Shown in pieces: positions 8,708-17,993 of a stretch of 64,000 nt of DNA; position 1 is the stretch's first letter, and each line of letters begins with the position of its first letter. This DNA comes from Marinomonas alcarazii (GTDB lineage: Bacteria; Pseudomonadota; Gammaproteobacteria; Pseudomonadales; Marinomonadaceae). The translations under genes and the position numbers were made by a program. Under the pieces are notes generated by a model. That model was not told where the DNA came from and ran no database searches. It worked only from the letters and a program-made list of their open reading frames with translations. The DNA is taken from positions 90,325 through 154,324 of the forward strand of contig NZ_QKLW01000009.1 in NCBI RefSeq assembly GCF_003208215.1, in the 5' to 3' direction.

Positions 8708-9253
8708 ATGTCTAAACTAAAACAAGCGGCCGCTCCTGAGCAAGCCCTTGTGGTTGGACGCATTACATCAGTATATGGTGTTAAAGGGTGGGTGAAGTTG
8801 TATTCGCACACCGAGCCAATGCAAGGAATCTTTGATTACAAACATTGGTGGTTGAAAACTCCTAGTGGGTGGAAAACCGTAGAATTAAGCCAAGGGCGTT
8901 TGCAAGGACGTGGTTTGGTGGCGTCAGTTAAAGGCTATAGCGACAGAGATCAAGTAAAAGAAATCTGCGGTATGGACATTTATATTGATGCAGCAGAGCT
9001 ACCAGAACTGGATGAAGGTGATTATTACTGGAGTCAACTGGAAGGTCTGAGGGTTATTACCAAAGAGGGTGTCCTCTTAGGGAAGGTTTCTCAACTTATG
9101 GAAACTGGTGCGAATGATGTAATTGTTGTCCGCGCGTGTGAAGGTAGCTTTGATCGTGAAGAGCGATTGATTCCGTATGCTCCAGGAACCTATGTTTTAA
9201 ACATCGATTTAGAACAGCAGGAAATGGTTGTTGACTGGGATCCAGAATTTTAA
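8708..9253 (+). CDS. rimM: 16S rRNA processing / ribosome maturation factor RimM
   Basis: RimM binds S19 and assists maturation of the 30S head. This 181-residue protein has the N-terminal RimM domain (VVGRITSVYGVKGWVKLYS, about residues 16-34). A PRC-barrel domain follows (YYWSQLEGLRVITKEGVLLG onward), ending near LIPYAPGTYV and the terminal VDWDPEF. It sits between rpsP and trmD as expected. Confidence 0.97.
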   Translation: MSKLKQAAAPEQALVVGRITSVYGVKGWVKLYSHTEPMQGIFDYKHWWLKTPSGWKTVELSQGRLQGRGLVASVKGYSDRDQVKEICGMDIYIDAAELPELDEGDYYWSQLEGLRVITKEGVLLGKVSQLMETGANDVIVVRACEGSFDREERLIPYAPGTYVLNIDLEQQEMVVDWDPEF

Positions 9254-9275
9254 ACAGATAAGCTGAGGTCACAAC

Positions 9276-10028
9276 GTGAAGGTTAGCGTTATATCGCTCT
9301 TTCCGGAAATGTTTCAGGCCATTACCCAATATGGAGTAACGGGCAGAGCCATTAAGTCTGGGTTGGTTGAGGTGGATTTTATTAATCCCCGTGATTTTAC
9401 TCATGACAAGCATAAGACTGTAGATGATCGACCTTACGGTGGTGGTCCAGGGATGTTGATGAAAGTTCAACCTCTCAAAGATGCCATTGAAAGTGCCAAG
9501 TTATCGGTACCCAATGCAAAAGTTATTTATCTATCCCCTCAAGGGCGTACGCTAACGCAAGAAGGCGTGCAGCAGCTTGCTAAACAAGCAGAATTTATTC
9601 TGGTAGCAGGTCGCTATGAAGGCGTTGATGAACGTTTGATTCAGTCTGAGATTGATGAAGAATGGTCAATAGGCGACTTTGTCCTAAGTGGTGGTGAGTT
9701 ACCGGCTATGGTGCTCATGGATGCTGTATTTCGTATGGTTCCAGGAGTATTGGGAAAGCAAGCGTCTGCGGATGAAGATTCATTTTCTGATGGTTTGCTG
9801 GATTGTCCGCATTACACTCGCCCAGAAGTGCTAAATGGTGAACCTGTGCCATCAGTGCTGCTTAGTGGCAACCACGAGGAGATTAGACGCTGGCGATTAA
9901 AGCAAAAGCTCGCAAGAACTTTTCAACGCCGGCCAGACCTTCTGCAGAACCTTGAGTTGGACAAGGAACAGCAGTTGTTGTTAGAAGAGTTTATTCGCGA
10001 AACTGAAGATTCAACCTCGGCAGAGTAG
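9276..10028 (+). CDS. trmD: tRNA (guanine-37-N1)-methyltransferase TrmD
   Basis: TrmD methylates G37 of tRNAs reading CNN codons and prevents +1 frameshifting. This 250-residue SPOUT protein starts at a GTG (9276) with GAGG about 8 bp upstream. It shows the family segments [11 protein letters not shown] and [14 protein letters not shown]. The trefoil-knot region [19 protein letters not shown] and C-terminal HYTRPEV are also present. Length matches E. coli TrmD closely. Confidence 0.98.
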   Translation: MKVSVISLFPEMFQAITQYGVTGRAIKSGLVEVDFINPRDFTHDKHKTVDDRPYGGGPGMLMKVQPLKDAIESAKLSVPNAKVIYLSPQGRTLTQEGVQQLAKQAEFILVAGRYEGVDERLIQSEIDEEWSIGDFVLSGGELPAMVLMDAVFRMVPGVLGKQASADEDSFSDGLLDCPHYTRPEVLNGEPVPSVLLSGNHEEIRRWRLKQKLARTFQRRPDLLQNLELDKEQQLLLEEFIRETEDSTSAE

Positions 10029-10097
10029 GAATTGCGAGCTTATCAGAAAGAAGAACCTTCGAGCTGATAAGAAACCATATCATTAGGAGTCACATCC

Positions 10098-10460
10098 ATG
10101 AGCAATAAAACTAAACTGATTCAGCAGTTAGAAGCTGAACAAATGACAAAAGAAGTCCCAGCCTTCGGTCCTGGTGATACTATTGTTGTTCAGGTTAAAG
10201 TTAAAGAAGGTTCACGCGAGCGTCTACAGGCCTATGAAGGTGTTGTAATCTCTAAGCGTAACCGTGGTCTTAACTCAGCATTTACCGTTCGTAAAATTTC
10301 TAGCGGTATCGGTGTTGAGCGTGCTTTCCAAACGTACAGCCCTTTGGTTGAAAGCATCGAAGTTAAACGCCGCGGTGACGTGCGTCAAGCTAAGATCTAC
10401 TACCTACGCGAGCGTTCTGGTAAATCTGCACGTATTAAAGAAAAATTGGCTAAACGTTAA
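10098..10460 (+). CDS. rplS: 50S ribosomal protein L19
   Basis: L19 lies at the subunit interface and contributes to bridges with 16S rRNA. The 120-residue product has [20 protein letters not shown], the run [22 protein letters not shown] and the ending [14 protein letters not shown], all typical. It is the last gene of the operon and is followed directly by a strong intrinsic terminator. Confidence 0.98.
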   Translation: MSNKTKLIQQLEAEQMTKEVPAFGPGDTIVVQVKVKEGSRERLQAYEGVVISKRNRGLNSAFTVRKISSGIGVERAFQTYSPLVESIEVKRRGDVRQAKIYYLRERSGKSARIKEKLAKR

Positions 10461-10472
10461 TTTTATCTTATT

Positions 10473-10502
10473 AAAAAAAGGCGACGCGAGTCGCCTTTTT
10501 TT
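10473..10502 (+). terminator. Intrinsic terminator of the rpsP-rplS operon
   Basis: A-tract plus GGCGAC (10480-10485), loop GCGA, GTCGCC (10490-10495), then seven Ts. It lies 12 bp after the rplS stop. Confidence 0.93.
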
Positions 10503-10566
10503 ATGGAACTAACCCCCTCTCGTATGGCCTAATGGAGACTGTTTTATCATGTCTTTGGGGTTTTTC

Positions 10567-11286
10567 ATGAAGCGTTCTTTTTTGTCTTTCTGTAGCTCTG
10601 CTGTCGCAGGCGCATTTCTTTTCTCGTTTTCCGCTACTGTTTTTGCAGATCAAGCTGCTGTTTTATCCGCTATACAAACTGCATTACCTCAATACGAAGT
10701 CGAAAGCGTTGACTTACACGATGAAGCCGGCCTGTACGTTGTCGCCCTAAAAAATGGACCAACGCTGCATGTTACTCAAGATGGTAAGTATTTTGTCGCT
10801 GGTGATCTTTATCGAGTTGACGGTACAAAACTGGAAAATGAAACAGAAAAAGCAAAACTTGCTAAGATTGAATCATTGCCTGAGTCACAAATGATTGTTT
10901 TTAAAGCAAAAGATGAGAAAGCGCATATCACAGTCTTTACTGATGTAGATTGTGGTTATTGTCGAATGCTTCATAAAGAAGTTCCCAAGCTTAATGAGGC
11001 TGGAGTGACCGTTAGATATTTGGCATATCCAAGAGCCGGTATTGGTTCTGAGACTTATACAAAAATGGTTAGTGTCTGGTGTTCAGCAGATCCTAAAGAG
11101 TGGTTGGCACAAGCAAAATTAGGTGCAGAGATCCCTGAAAACAAATGTGTTAACCCCGTTGCAGATCAATACAAATTAGGTAATGAGGTGGGTGTTAGAG
11201 GCACACCAAGCATTGTGTTGGAAAGTGGTGAGTTCTTGCCTGGCTATTTACCTGCTGCTGAGTTAGTAAAACGCCTTGGGTTATAG
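10567..11286 (+). CDS. dsbC: Periplasmic thiol:disulfide interchange protein DsbC
   Basis: DsbC isomerises wrong disulfides in the periplasm. Starting at the ATG at 10567 gives 239 residues opening MKRSFLSF, a standard signal peptide cleaved near VFA-DQ; GGGG lies 6 bp upstream. An ATG at 10549 would add six residues. The N-terminal dimerisation domain is followed by a thioredoxin fold. Its active site is CGYC (about 129-132) and its cis-Pro loop is RGTPSI. A second Cys pair (WCSADP ... NKCVNP) is also as in DsbC. It lies between rplS and hom, as in Pseudomonas, although the xerD found nearby there is absent. Confidence 0.94.
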   Translation: MKRSFLSFCSSAVAGAFLFSFSATVFADQAAVLSAIQTALPQYEVESVDLHDEAGLYVVALKNGPTLHVTQDGKYFVAGDLYRVDGTKLENETEKAKLAKIESLPESQMIVFKAKDEKAHITVFTDVDCGYCRMLHKEVPKLNEAGVTVRYLAYPRAGIGSETYTKMVSVWCSADPKEWLAQAKLGAEIPENKCVNPVADQYKLGNEVGVRGTPSIVLESGEFLPGYLPAAELVKRLGL

Positions 11287-11430
11287 TCATATTGCGAAAT
11301 ATTCCACCAAACATGAGCCTTCTTCAGCCTTTTCTACGTTGGGTTTGAATAGCTCTGGCGTTATAATAAGTTAGATTGTCACTTCGTTAAGTGTCTTATA
11401 AAAATTAGATTATCTCTGTGGGGTATTGTT

Positions 11431-12732
11431 TTGAAACCGGTAAAAGTCGGAATTTGTGGGCTGGGGACAGTGGGGTCCGGTAGTTTTAACATTCTTCTTA
11501 ATAATGCAGAAGAGATTACACGTCGAGTTGGTCGCAGTATTGTTATTGAGCAGGTTGGTGCGCGTCGTGATAACGATGCTTGTGATACCTCTAATATCAA
11601 TGTTACCCGTGATATTTTTGATGTAGTCAACAATCCAGAGATTGATATTGTTCTTGAGTTAATTGGTGGCACTACGGTTGCCAAAGAGCTTGTTCTTACG
11701 GCTATTGAAAATGGTAAGCATGTCGTTACTGCAAACAAAGCTCTGATTGCTGAGCATGGCAACGAAATTTTTGCTAAAGCTCAAGAAAAAGGCGTAATTG
11801 TTGCCTTTGAAGCGGCTGTGGCTGGCGGTATACCTATTATTAAGCAAATTCGTGAAGGCTTGTCTGCCAATAAAATTGAATGGTTGGCGGGCATCATTAA
11901 TGGCACTGGCAACTTTATTTTGACCGAAATGAGCCAGAAAGGTCGCGATTTTGAAGATGTCTTGGCTGAAGCTCAGGCGCTAGGCTATGCAGAAGCTGAT
12001 CCTACTTTTGATATTGAAGGGATTGATGCGGCGCATAAATTAACGATTCTGGCGTCTATCGCGTTTGGTATCCCTTTACAATTTGAAAAAACCTACACAG
12101 AAGGAATTAGCCGAATTACTGCTGAAGATGTGGCATTTGCCGATGATCTTGGTTATGCGATCAAGCATTTAGGTATTGCTCGCCGCTCTAAAGCAGGAAT
12201 TGAGTTGCGTGTTCACCCGACGCTAATTTCTCACAAACAACTGTTGGCCAATGTTAATGGCGTGATGAACGCTATTATGGTGCAAGGCGATGTCGTGGGC
12301 CCAACCCTGACATACGGTGCCGGTGCTGGCGCATCGCCAACGGGTTCTTCTGTTATTGCTGACGTGATCGATGTTGCTCGTACTCTAACGGCAGATCCAA
12401 CGAATCGAGTGCCTCATTTGGCTTTCCAAGCGGACTCTTTGTCTAATGTTCAAGTATTGCCCGTTGAAGAAATTGAATGTGGCTTTTTCTTGAATATGAC
12501 CATTAAAGATCGTGCTGGTGTGCTGGCGAATATTACTCAAATCCTATCCGTCAATGACATTAGTATAGAGTCTCTTATTCAGCGTGAGCGTGAAGGCAGT
12601 GAGTTAGTGCCTTTGGTGGTGATGACTCATGATGTTAAAGAACGCAATATGAATGCTGCGATTGCGGCAATTGAAGCCTTGCCGGATGTTGCTGGAACAG
12701 TACAACGTATCCGTGTTGAAAACTTGGCCTAA
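11431..12732 (+). CDS. hom: Homoserine dehydrogenase
   Basis: This enzyme reduces aspartate semialdehyde to homoserine, the branch point to threonine and methionine. The 433-residue protein has the NAD-binding GICGLGTVGSG near residue 7. Catalytic-domain segments are GIINGTGNFILTEM and EADPTFDIEGIDAAHKL. A C-terminal ACT domain (from about 350, NMTIKDRAGVLANI) probably senses threonine. The start is TTG at 11431 with GTGGGG upstream. It is 12 bp from thrC and clearly co-transcribed. I saw no threonine leader peptide upstream. Confidence 0.97.
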   Translation: MKPVKVGICGLGTVGSGSFNILLNNAEEITRRVGRSIVIEQVGARRDNDACDTSNINVTRDIFDVVNNPEIDIVLELIGGTTVAKELVLTAIENGKHVVTANKALIAEHGNEIFAKAQEKGVIVAFEAAVAGGIPIIKQIREGLSANKIEWLAGIINGTGNFILTEMSQKGRDFEDVLAEAQALGYAEADPTFDIEGIDAAHKLTILASIAFGIPLQFEKTYTEGISRITAEDVAFADDLGYAIKHLGIARRSKAGIELRVHPTLISHKQLLANVNGVMNAIMVQGDVVGPTLTYGAGAGASPTGSSVIADVIDVARTLTADPTNRVPHLAFQADSLSNVQVLPVEEIECGFFLNMTIKDRAGVLANITQILSVNDISIESLIQREREGSELVPLVVMTHDVKERNMNAAIAAIEALPDVAGTVQRIRVENLA

Positions 12733-12744
12733 GAGAGAATAACT

Positions 12745-14130
12745 ATGAAATACATTTCGACTCGTGGTAAAGCGCCAGCGCTTTCTTTTGGTGATGTGCT
12801 ATTGGCCGGTTTGGCAAATGATGGTGGTTTGTATGTACCAGAAACCTTGCCTCATTACAGCAAAGAAGAAATCGCTTCGTGGGCGAATTTAAGTTATCAA
12901 GAGCTGGCTTTTAAAGTCATGTGGCCTTTTGTGGAAGGCGATATTCCGGCTGACGCATTTAAGACTATGATTAATGATGCTTATGCCAGCTTCAATCATA
13001 CTTCTATTGCGCCTATGGTACAGGTCGGTAACAACGAATGGATTCTTGAGTTGTTCCGTGGTCCAACCTTGGCATTTAAAGATTTTGCCTTGCAGTTGCT
13101 TGGCCGTTTGATGGACTATGTTTTGTCAGAGCGCAAAGAAAAGCTGGTTATCCTCGGTGCGACATCGGGTGACACTGGCTCTGCCGCGATTGAAGGTTGC
13201 CGTCATTCTGAACATCTGAATATCTTTATTTTGCACCCATATCAGCGTGTATCTGAAGTACAACGTCGTCAAATGACCACTGTTATTGGCGATAATGTAT
13301 TTAATATTGCTGTGAAAGGTAATTTCGATGACTGCCAGGGCATGGTGAAATCCAGCTTTGCAGATCAGTCTTTCTTGAAGGGCGCTAAGTTAGGTGCAGT
13401 GAATTCGATTAACTGGGCTCGTATCATGGCTCAGATCGTTTACTATTTTTCTTCTGCCTTGTCTGTTGGCGCACCACATCGTAAGGTGTCTTTCTCTATA
13501 CCAACGGGCAACTTTGGCGATATTTTTGCTGGTTACTTGGCGAAGAAAATGGGTCTGCCGGTCGATCAGTTGGTAGTGGCTACCAACCAAAACGATATTT
13601 TGCATCGCGTCATCGCAGAGAATGACATGAGCCGTCAATCTTTGAATGTCACCTTGTCGCCAAGTATGGATATCATGGTTTCCAGTAACTTCGAGCGTTT
13701 GTTGTTTGATGCTCATGGTCGTGATGGCGCAGCAATTGATGATTTGATGGCACGTTTTAACAAGGGCGATGTGTCGTTAAATGATCAAGCTTGGTCTTTT
13801 GTAAAAGAGAACTTTGATAGCTACAAAGTGGATGATAAGAAAACCTGCGAAGTAATTGCTGATGTGTTTGCTAAAACACAATACCTTCTTGATCCGCATA
13901 CAGCGATTGGACTTGAAGCGGCTCGTCATTGCTGGAAAGATCAATCTGTTCCAATGATCACTTTGGCAACGGCACATCCAGTGAAATTCCCAGAAGCGGT
14001 TGAAAAAGCTGGTTGTGAAACGCCAGTACTGCCCGAGCACATGAAAGATCTTTTCGAGCGTGAAGAGTCTTATACTGTGTTGGACAACAGCTTGAGCGAT
14101 GTCCAAGCTTTTGTAGCAGATAAAATCTAG
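12745..14130 (+). CDS. thrC: Threonine synthase
   Basis: Threonine synthase converts O-phosphohomoserine to threonine with PLP. The 461-residue product has the N-terminal MKYISTRGKAPALSFGDVLLAG. The PLP lysine lies in PTLAFKDFALQ (Lys about 112), followed by the phosphate-binding region GATSGDTGSAAIEG. The length fits the long gammaproteobacterial type. It follows hom in one operon and ends at an intrinsic terminator. Confidence 0.97.
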   Translation: MKYISTRGKAPALSFGDVLLAGLANDGGLYVPETLPHYSKEEIASWANLSYQELAFKVMWPFVEGDIPADAFKTMINDAYASFNHTSIAPMVQVGNNEWILELFRGPTLAFKDFALQLLGRLMDYVLSERKEKLVILGATSGDTGSAAIEGCRHSEHLNIFILHPYQRVSEVQRRQMTTVIGDNVFNIAVKGNFDDCQGMVKSSFADQSFLKGAKLGAVNSINWARIMAQIVYYFSSALSVGAPHRKVSFSIPTGNFGDIFAGYLAKKMGLPVDQLVVATNQNDILHRVIAENDMSRQSLNVTLSPSMDIMVSSNFERLLFDAHGRDGAAIDDLMARFNKGDVSLNDQAWSFVKENFDSYKVDDKKTCEVIADVFAKTQYLLDPHTAIGLEAARHCWKDQSVPMITLATAHPVKFPEAVEKAGCETPVLPEHMKDLFEREESYTVLDNSLSDVQAFVADKI

Positions 14131-14158
14131 CTCAAAGCCATTTAATAAGACTGATAAT

Positions 14159-14190
14159 AACGGCCAATCAACGATTGGCCGTTTCTTTTT
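14159..14190 (+). terminator. Intrinsic terminator of hom-thrC
   Basis: AACGGCCAATC (14159-14169), loop AAC, GATTGGCCGTT (14173-14183), followed by TCTTTTT. Confidence 0.88.
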
Positions 14191-14214
14191 CCTCTATACT
14201 TTTGTGTCTTTCAT

Positions 14215-14934
14215 ATGAACATTATTTTACTCGATCCTAATAACACGCTTGCTGACGGTCTGTACGGGCTGACTCAACGCCAACAAACGCATATTTCAAA
14301 AGTGATTAAGGCTAATCGAGGCGATGTTCTGCGGGTGGGCATGTTAAATGGAAAAATTGGTGAAGGTATTTATGAGCCGCCAAGCGAAGACAGAGCTGGC
14401 TATATTCATTCGCTCAATCTCATTTCATTACCGCCTAAGCCTTTGCCAATGGTGTTGGTAATGGCTCTGCCAAGACCGAATATGCTTAAGCGCACCTTGC
14501 AAAATATAACCGCGATGGGAGTAAAAGATTTATATCTTATTCATTCTGCTAAGGTGGAAAAAAGTTATTGGCAAAGCCCTGTGTTACAGACGGAATCTAT
14601 TCAGCAGTGTTTGTTGGAAGGCTTAGAGCAAGCTAAAGACACAGTCATGCCTAATTGGAGTTTGATACCTAGATTTCGTCCTTTTGTTGAGGATCAATTG
14701 CCCGCTATTTTAGAGGATAAAGTTGGGCTACTTGCACACCCTTATTTGGCTAAGCCTTGTCCAATAAATATTCAGCAGCCTTGCGTTCTTGCTCTTGGTC
14801 CAGAAGGAGGATGGAACGAATTTGAGGTGAGTAAGTGGCATGAAGCTGGAATGGAATCGGTGCATCTAGGTGATCGTATATTAAAGGTTGAGACCGTTGT
14901 ACCTGTTTTATTATCCCGCTTGTATCCGGCCTAA
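14215..14934 (+). CDS. rsmE: 16S rRNA (uracil-1498-N3)-methyltransferase RsmE
   Basis: RsmE methylates U1498 near the decoding centre. This 239-residue SPOUT-family protein has an N-terminal PUA-like part (LYGLTQRQQTHISKVIKA). The SAM-binding knot follows, with LALGPEGGWNEFEV and HLGDRILKVETVVPV, which are diagnostic for RsmE. It stands alone after the hom-thrC terminator. No ribosome site stands out next to the ATG. Confidence 0.93.
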   Translation: MNIILLDPNNTLADGLYGLTQRQQTHISKVIKANRGDVLRVGMLNGKIGEGIYEPPSEDRAGYIHSLNLISLPPKPLPMVLVMALPRPNMLKRTLQNITAMGVKDLYLIHSAKVEKSYWQSPVLQTESIQQCLLEGLEQAKDTVMPNWSLIPRFRPFVEDQLPAILEDKVGLLAHPYLAKPCPINIQQPCVLALGPEGGWNEFEVSKWHEAGMESVHLGDRILKVETVVPVLLSRLYPA

Positions 14935-15073
14935 TACCTTTGGTGTGGCTTATATTATTAAATGTTGTTATTTGTAACTAGGCGAGATTATTTAAGGAGG
15001 CGTTTCTTTCTTTGGTGTAGCATTGTCCCTATTAGCCGTGTGTTATCTTAAAACGCAGGGTTGGAGGGCAAGA

Positions 15074-16177
15074 ATGACTGACTCAAATAAACAAGCCAAT
15101 AATAAGATAAATAACAAAGAAAAAAGCTCCCTGCTCACTTTTTTATATGTTGGTAGCACGGCCAACGGTTTTTCAGAAGATACTCGACGTGTCTTCATTA
15201 TCAATCTTTTCGCTTCTGTTGGTGTTCTATTCACATTCCCTTTAGGAATTGTTTCTATATGGCAAGGTAAAACCCTTCTTGGGTGCAGTTTGCTGGCTAT
15301 CGCTGTTTTATATTCACTAAACCATATCTATTTACGGCATACCCACAATCATAAGTTATCAGGGGATTTTGTCATTTATCCTTTGTATATTTTGATGATC
15401 TATCTTGTTTATACAGGCGGTGTAAATGGTACGGGACATGTTTGGGTTTATTGTATTCCTGCCGTTGCATTGTTTCTACATGGTATGAAAAGAGGGCTAA
15501 TTGAGTTAGCTTTTTTTACTCTAGCATTAATTTTTGTTATGTATTTTATGGATAGCCGATTTTCAGAGTTTGGCTATCATGAAACGTTAAAATCGAGAAT
15601 TCTTTTTTCGTTTATCGTAGTCGTTTTTCTATCGGGCATTTATGAATATTCAATGTCGCGCTTTAATCAAGAGTTGAAAGAGACGACGACAAAGCTGAAG
15701 TTATACGCCTATACCGATCCATTAACGGGACTGTTTAACAGAAGAGGGATGTTGCAACGCTTAGAGTTAAGTGCTGAGAAAAGTATTTATTTGTTATTAG
15801 CTGATGTCGACTTCTTTAAACGAATTAATGATGAATATGGCCATGATGTCGGTGATTATGCGTTAACTCAATTAGCGAAAATATTTCAAGAGTCGCTACC
15901 GAAGGAAGATGATTTGGTTGCAAGGTGGGGGGGCGAAGAATTTTTGATTGCGGTTTGTGGGCAGACTGAATTTGAGGTGTTTGAATTTGCTGAAACCCTG
16001 CGACAACGAGTGGCCTCTTATGAATTTTCTCATCTAGATTTGCGTTTTCATATGACTTTAAGCTTTGGGATTGCAGTAATGAATAACACGACTTCATTAC
16101 GAGAAGCCATTACGTTAGCTGATAATCGCTTGTATCAAGCAAAGCGCTTGGGCAGAAACCAGACTTGTCGAGCCTAG
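15074..16177 (+). CDS. Membrane-bound diguanylate cyclase (GGDEF)
   Basis: This 367-residue protein makes c-di-GMP from GTP. The ATG at 15074 has GGAGGG 5 bp upstream; an in-frame TTG at 15023 lacks a ribosome site. Five to six hydrophobic segments fill residues about 35-190. A short helical linker follows, then a GGDEF domain beginning YTDPLTGLFNRRGM, with the active motif GGEEF at 286-290. The inhibitory site is altered: the expected RxxD reads as KEDD, so product inhibition may be weak. Upstream, AAGGAGG at 14994-15000 has no usable start codon after it and could be a CsrA site. It stands alone and ends at a bidirectional terminator. Confidence 0.92.
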   Translation: MTDSNKQANNKINNKEKSSLLTFLYVGSTANGFSEDTRRVFIINLFASVGVLFTFPLGIVSIWQGKTLLGCSLLAIAVLYSLNHIYLRHTHNHKLSGDFVIYPLYILMIYLVYTGGVNGTGHVWVYCIPAVALFLHGMKRGLIELAFFTLALIFVMYFMDSRFSEFGYHETLKSRILFSFIVVVFLSGIYEYSMSRFNQELKETTTKLKLYAYTDPLTGLFNRRGMLQRLELSAEKSIYLLLADVDFFKRINDEYGHDVGDYALTQLAKIFQESLPKEDDLVARWGGEEFLIAVCGQTEFEVFEFAETLRQRVASYEFSHLDLRFHMTLSFGIAVMNNTTSLREAITLADNRLYQAKRLGRNQTCRA

Positions 16178-16198
16178 TTTTAACTTTATCCTTACATT

Positions 16199-16224
16199 AA
16201 AAAACCACCCTAGGGTGGTTTTTT
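16199..16224. terminator. Bidirectional intrinsic terminator
   Basis: A perfect 26-base palindrome with A and T flanks around CCACCCTAGGGTGG. It separates the convergent diguanylate cyclase and sugar permease genes and can serve both. Confidence 0.88.
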
Positions 16225-16250
16225 AGTATTTCAGGTATGTCTTTATCGAT

Positions 16251-17483
16251 TTAGTGCTGTTTTGGTTTTGAACCAAATACACCGAAATAAGCGATGTATA
16301 GGTAACAAAAAATGGGCATGATAAATGAGATCTGCAGTCCAATAGAGTCAGCTATTAAGCCTTGAAGCATAGGGAGGATTGCGCCACCTACAATAGCTAG
16401 GCATAACAAACCGGAACCACGGCTTGTCTGCGGTCCAAGATCTTTCAGTGCAAGGCTGAAAATAGTTGGGAACATAATAGAGTTGAATAGGCCAACTAAT
16501 AAGATGGACCACATAGCCACATGGCCATCGTTTAAAATGGCGCTGGTGATTAACGCTATGACCGCAAGCGCATTGATCGTTAATAGCATTCCAGCTGATA
16601 TGCGCTGCATTAAAGCTGCACCAATAAAGCGTCCTACCATTGCACCACCCCAGTAATAGGCAACGTAATGAGCGGCTTCTCCTTCAGCAAGGCCGGCAAT
16701 GTTTTCTAGCCCAAAAAAGTTAACCAATAAACTGCCAATAGCCACTTCTGCGCCAACGTACATAAAGATGGCCACAGTACCTAGCACAAGATGACGATGC
16801 TTAAGAATGCTTTCGCTTGGCGTATCTGTCTCTGTGCTTTCTATGCTAGAGGGGGTTGGAAGGCTAATTCGAGTAAAAATAGCGGCTAGAGCAATCAGTA
16901 ATATAGCCAAACCAATATAAGGAACAATAACGCTTTCAGCTTCTTGCGCTTTGGTCGCATATTGGCCTGCAACAGTGAACAACAGAACGCCACCAACAAG
17001 AGGGGCCACTGTTGTTCCCAAAGCGTTAAATGCTTGAGATAGAGTTAAGCGGCTGGATGCTGTCTCAGTTGGACCCATAACGGTGACAAGTGGATTTGCT
17101 GCAACCTGTAGAATCGTGATGCCGGAAGCAAGGACAAACAGAGCGCTAAGAAATACGCTGTACTGCTGTGCTTTAGCTGCGGCAACAAATAGCAGACAAC
17201 CTGCTGCAGCAATCATGAGGCCAATACCAATGCCGCGTTGAAACCCTACCTTTTTTACCAAGTTACCCGCAGGAACAGAGACAATAAAATAAGCGCCAAA
17301 GAAACACATCTGAATCATCATTGCTTGTGTGTAATTAAGGTCGAACACACCTTTTAAATGCGGGATTAAAATGTCATTTAGGGAGGTGATAAAACCCCAC
17401 ATGAAGAACAATGAAGTAAGAGCTATCAAGGCAAAACGCTGATTTGATTGTGGCTTGTTTGCCACAGAGGTTCGATTATTCAT
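16251..17483 (-). CDS. FucP/GluP-type sugar MFS transporter
   Basis: This 410-residue protein has about 12 hydrophobic segments. It matches the fucose/glucose/galactose:H+ symporter branch of MFS, with SLFFMWGFITSLNDILIPHLK near the N-terminus and LQVAANPLVTVMGP after TM4. YVGAEVAIGSLLVNF in the second half also fits. The sugar transported cannot be read out. It is a single gene between a terminator and a 510-bp intergenic region, with no catabolic genes nearby to hint at the substrate. Confidence 0.88.
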   Translation of the reverse strand: MNNRTSVANKPQSNQRFALIALTSLFFMWGFITSLNDILIPHLKGVFDLNYTQAMMIQMCFFGAYFIVSVPAGNLVKKVGFQRGIGIGLMIAAAGCLLFVAAAKAQQYSVFLSALFVLASGITILQVAANPLVTVMGPTETASSRLTLSQAFNALGTTVAPLVGGVLLFTVAGQYATKAQEAESVIVPYIGLAILLIALAAIFTRISLPTPSSIESTETDTPSESILKHRHLVLGTVAIFMYVGAEVAIGSLLVNFFGLENIAGLAEGEAAHYVAYYWGGAMVGRFIGAALMQRISAGMLLTINALAVIALITSAILNDGHVAMWSILLVGLFNSIMFPTIFSLALKDLGPQTSRGSGLLCLAIVGGAILPMLQGLIADSIGLQISFIMPIFCYLYIAYFGVFGSKPKQH

Positions 17484-17993
17484 ATTTTTTCCGATGAGTT
17501 AAAACGAGAGTTGCTCAGTTTTTATCTTTAGGATATCTATCCAAATCAAAAAAGTGCGGCATCATACCATCGAAAATTTTTTTGTGGGGATGAAGTGAGG
17601 CTAAGTGAATAATTGTTCTATAAAGTTCCTTTATTGGCCTTCTATTGTAAGAAAGTCTCGCCTATTTACTGCAAATGTAACAAAGTATAACGCTGTGATG
17701 TGTTTGATTTCTATACACTTTTAGACAGCTTTTAGCTAGGTAACGCAAGAGTCTATTCGTATGGGGGAGGATGTGTCTATAAGTCAGTGGTATGCGCTGT
17801 TTTTTATCGTGTCGTTATTGTTGGTTGATCTGTACCATAATGCCTTCGGATAATTGAATGGCATTTTCCCAACGAGCGTTGAGTATTCTGTCTGCTTTGA
17901 AGAAGGATTACTGTTCTGTAAAATTGAATAGCTTGTTTGTGTTACTCTTCTTTATTTTTTTGTAACCAGTTTAGTTATTGAGTATTCATAGAT
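17484..17993. other. 510-bp intergenic region with one possible 30-codon membrane ORF
   Basis: This gap must hold the promoters of the minus-strand sugar permease and plus-strand recJ. I see no tRNA, strong terminator or recognised operator. The only coding hint is a 30-codon ORF at 17761-17853, listed separately. The rest is AT-rich. Confidence 0.6.
17761..17853 (+). CDS. Possible small single-pass membrane protein (30 aa)
   Basis: The ORF starts at ATG 17761 and encodes a 30-residue peptide. Residues about 8-23 (SQWYALFFIVSLLLVD) form a plausible membrane helix, followed by LYHNAFG. The ribosome site is weak: only an AAGAG-like stretch lies about 11 bp upstream. A GGGGGAGG lies inside the first codons instead. 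I do not recognise the peptide. It could be chance in a 510-bp gap, so confidence is low. Confidence 0.22.
   Translation: MGEDVSISQWYALFFIVSLLLVDLYHNAFG

Noticed and set aside
10264..10512. 82-residue ORF overlapping rplS in another frame
   Set aside because: Covered by rplS and its terminator; it is a shadow of a highly conserved gene.
11287..11430. Threonine attenuator or leader peptide before hom
   Set aside because: No run of Thr/Ile codons with competing hairpins and T tail was seen.
17484..17993. Structural RNA or riboswitch in the 510-bp gap
   Set aside because: No strong stems, terminator or known consensus were found by eye.
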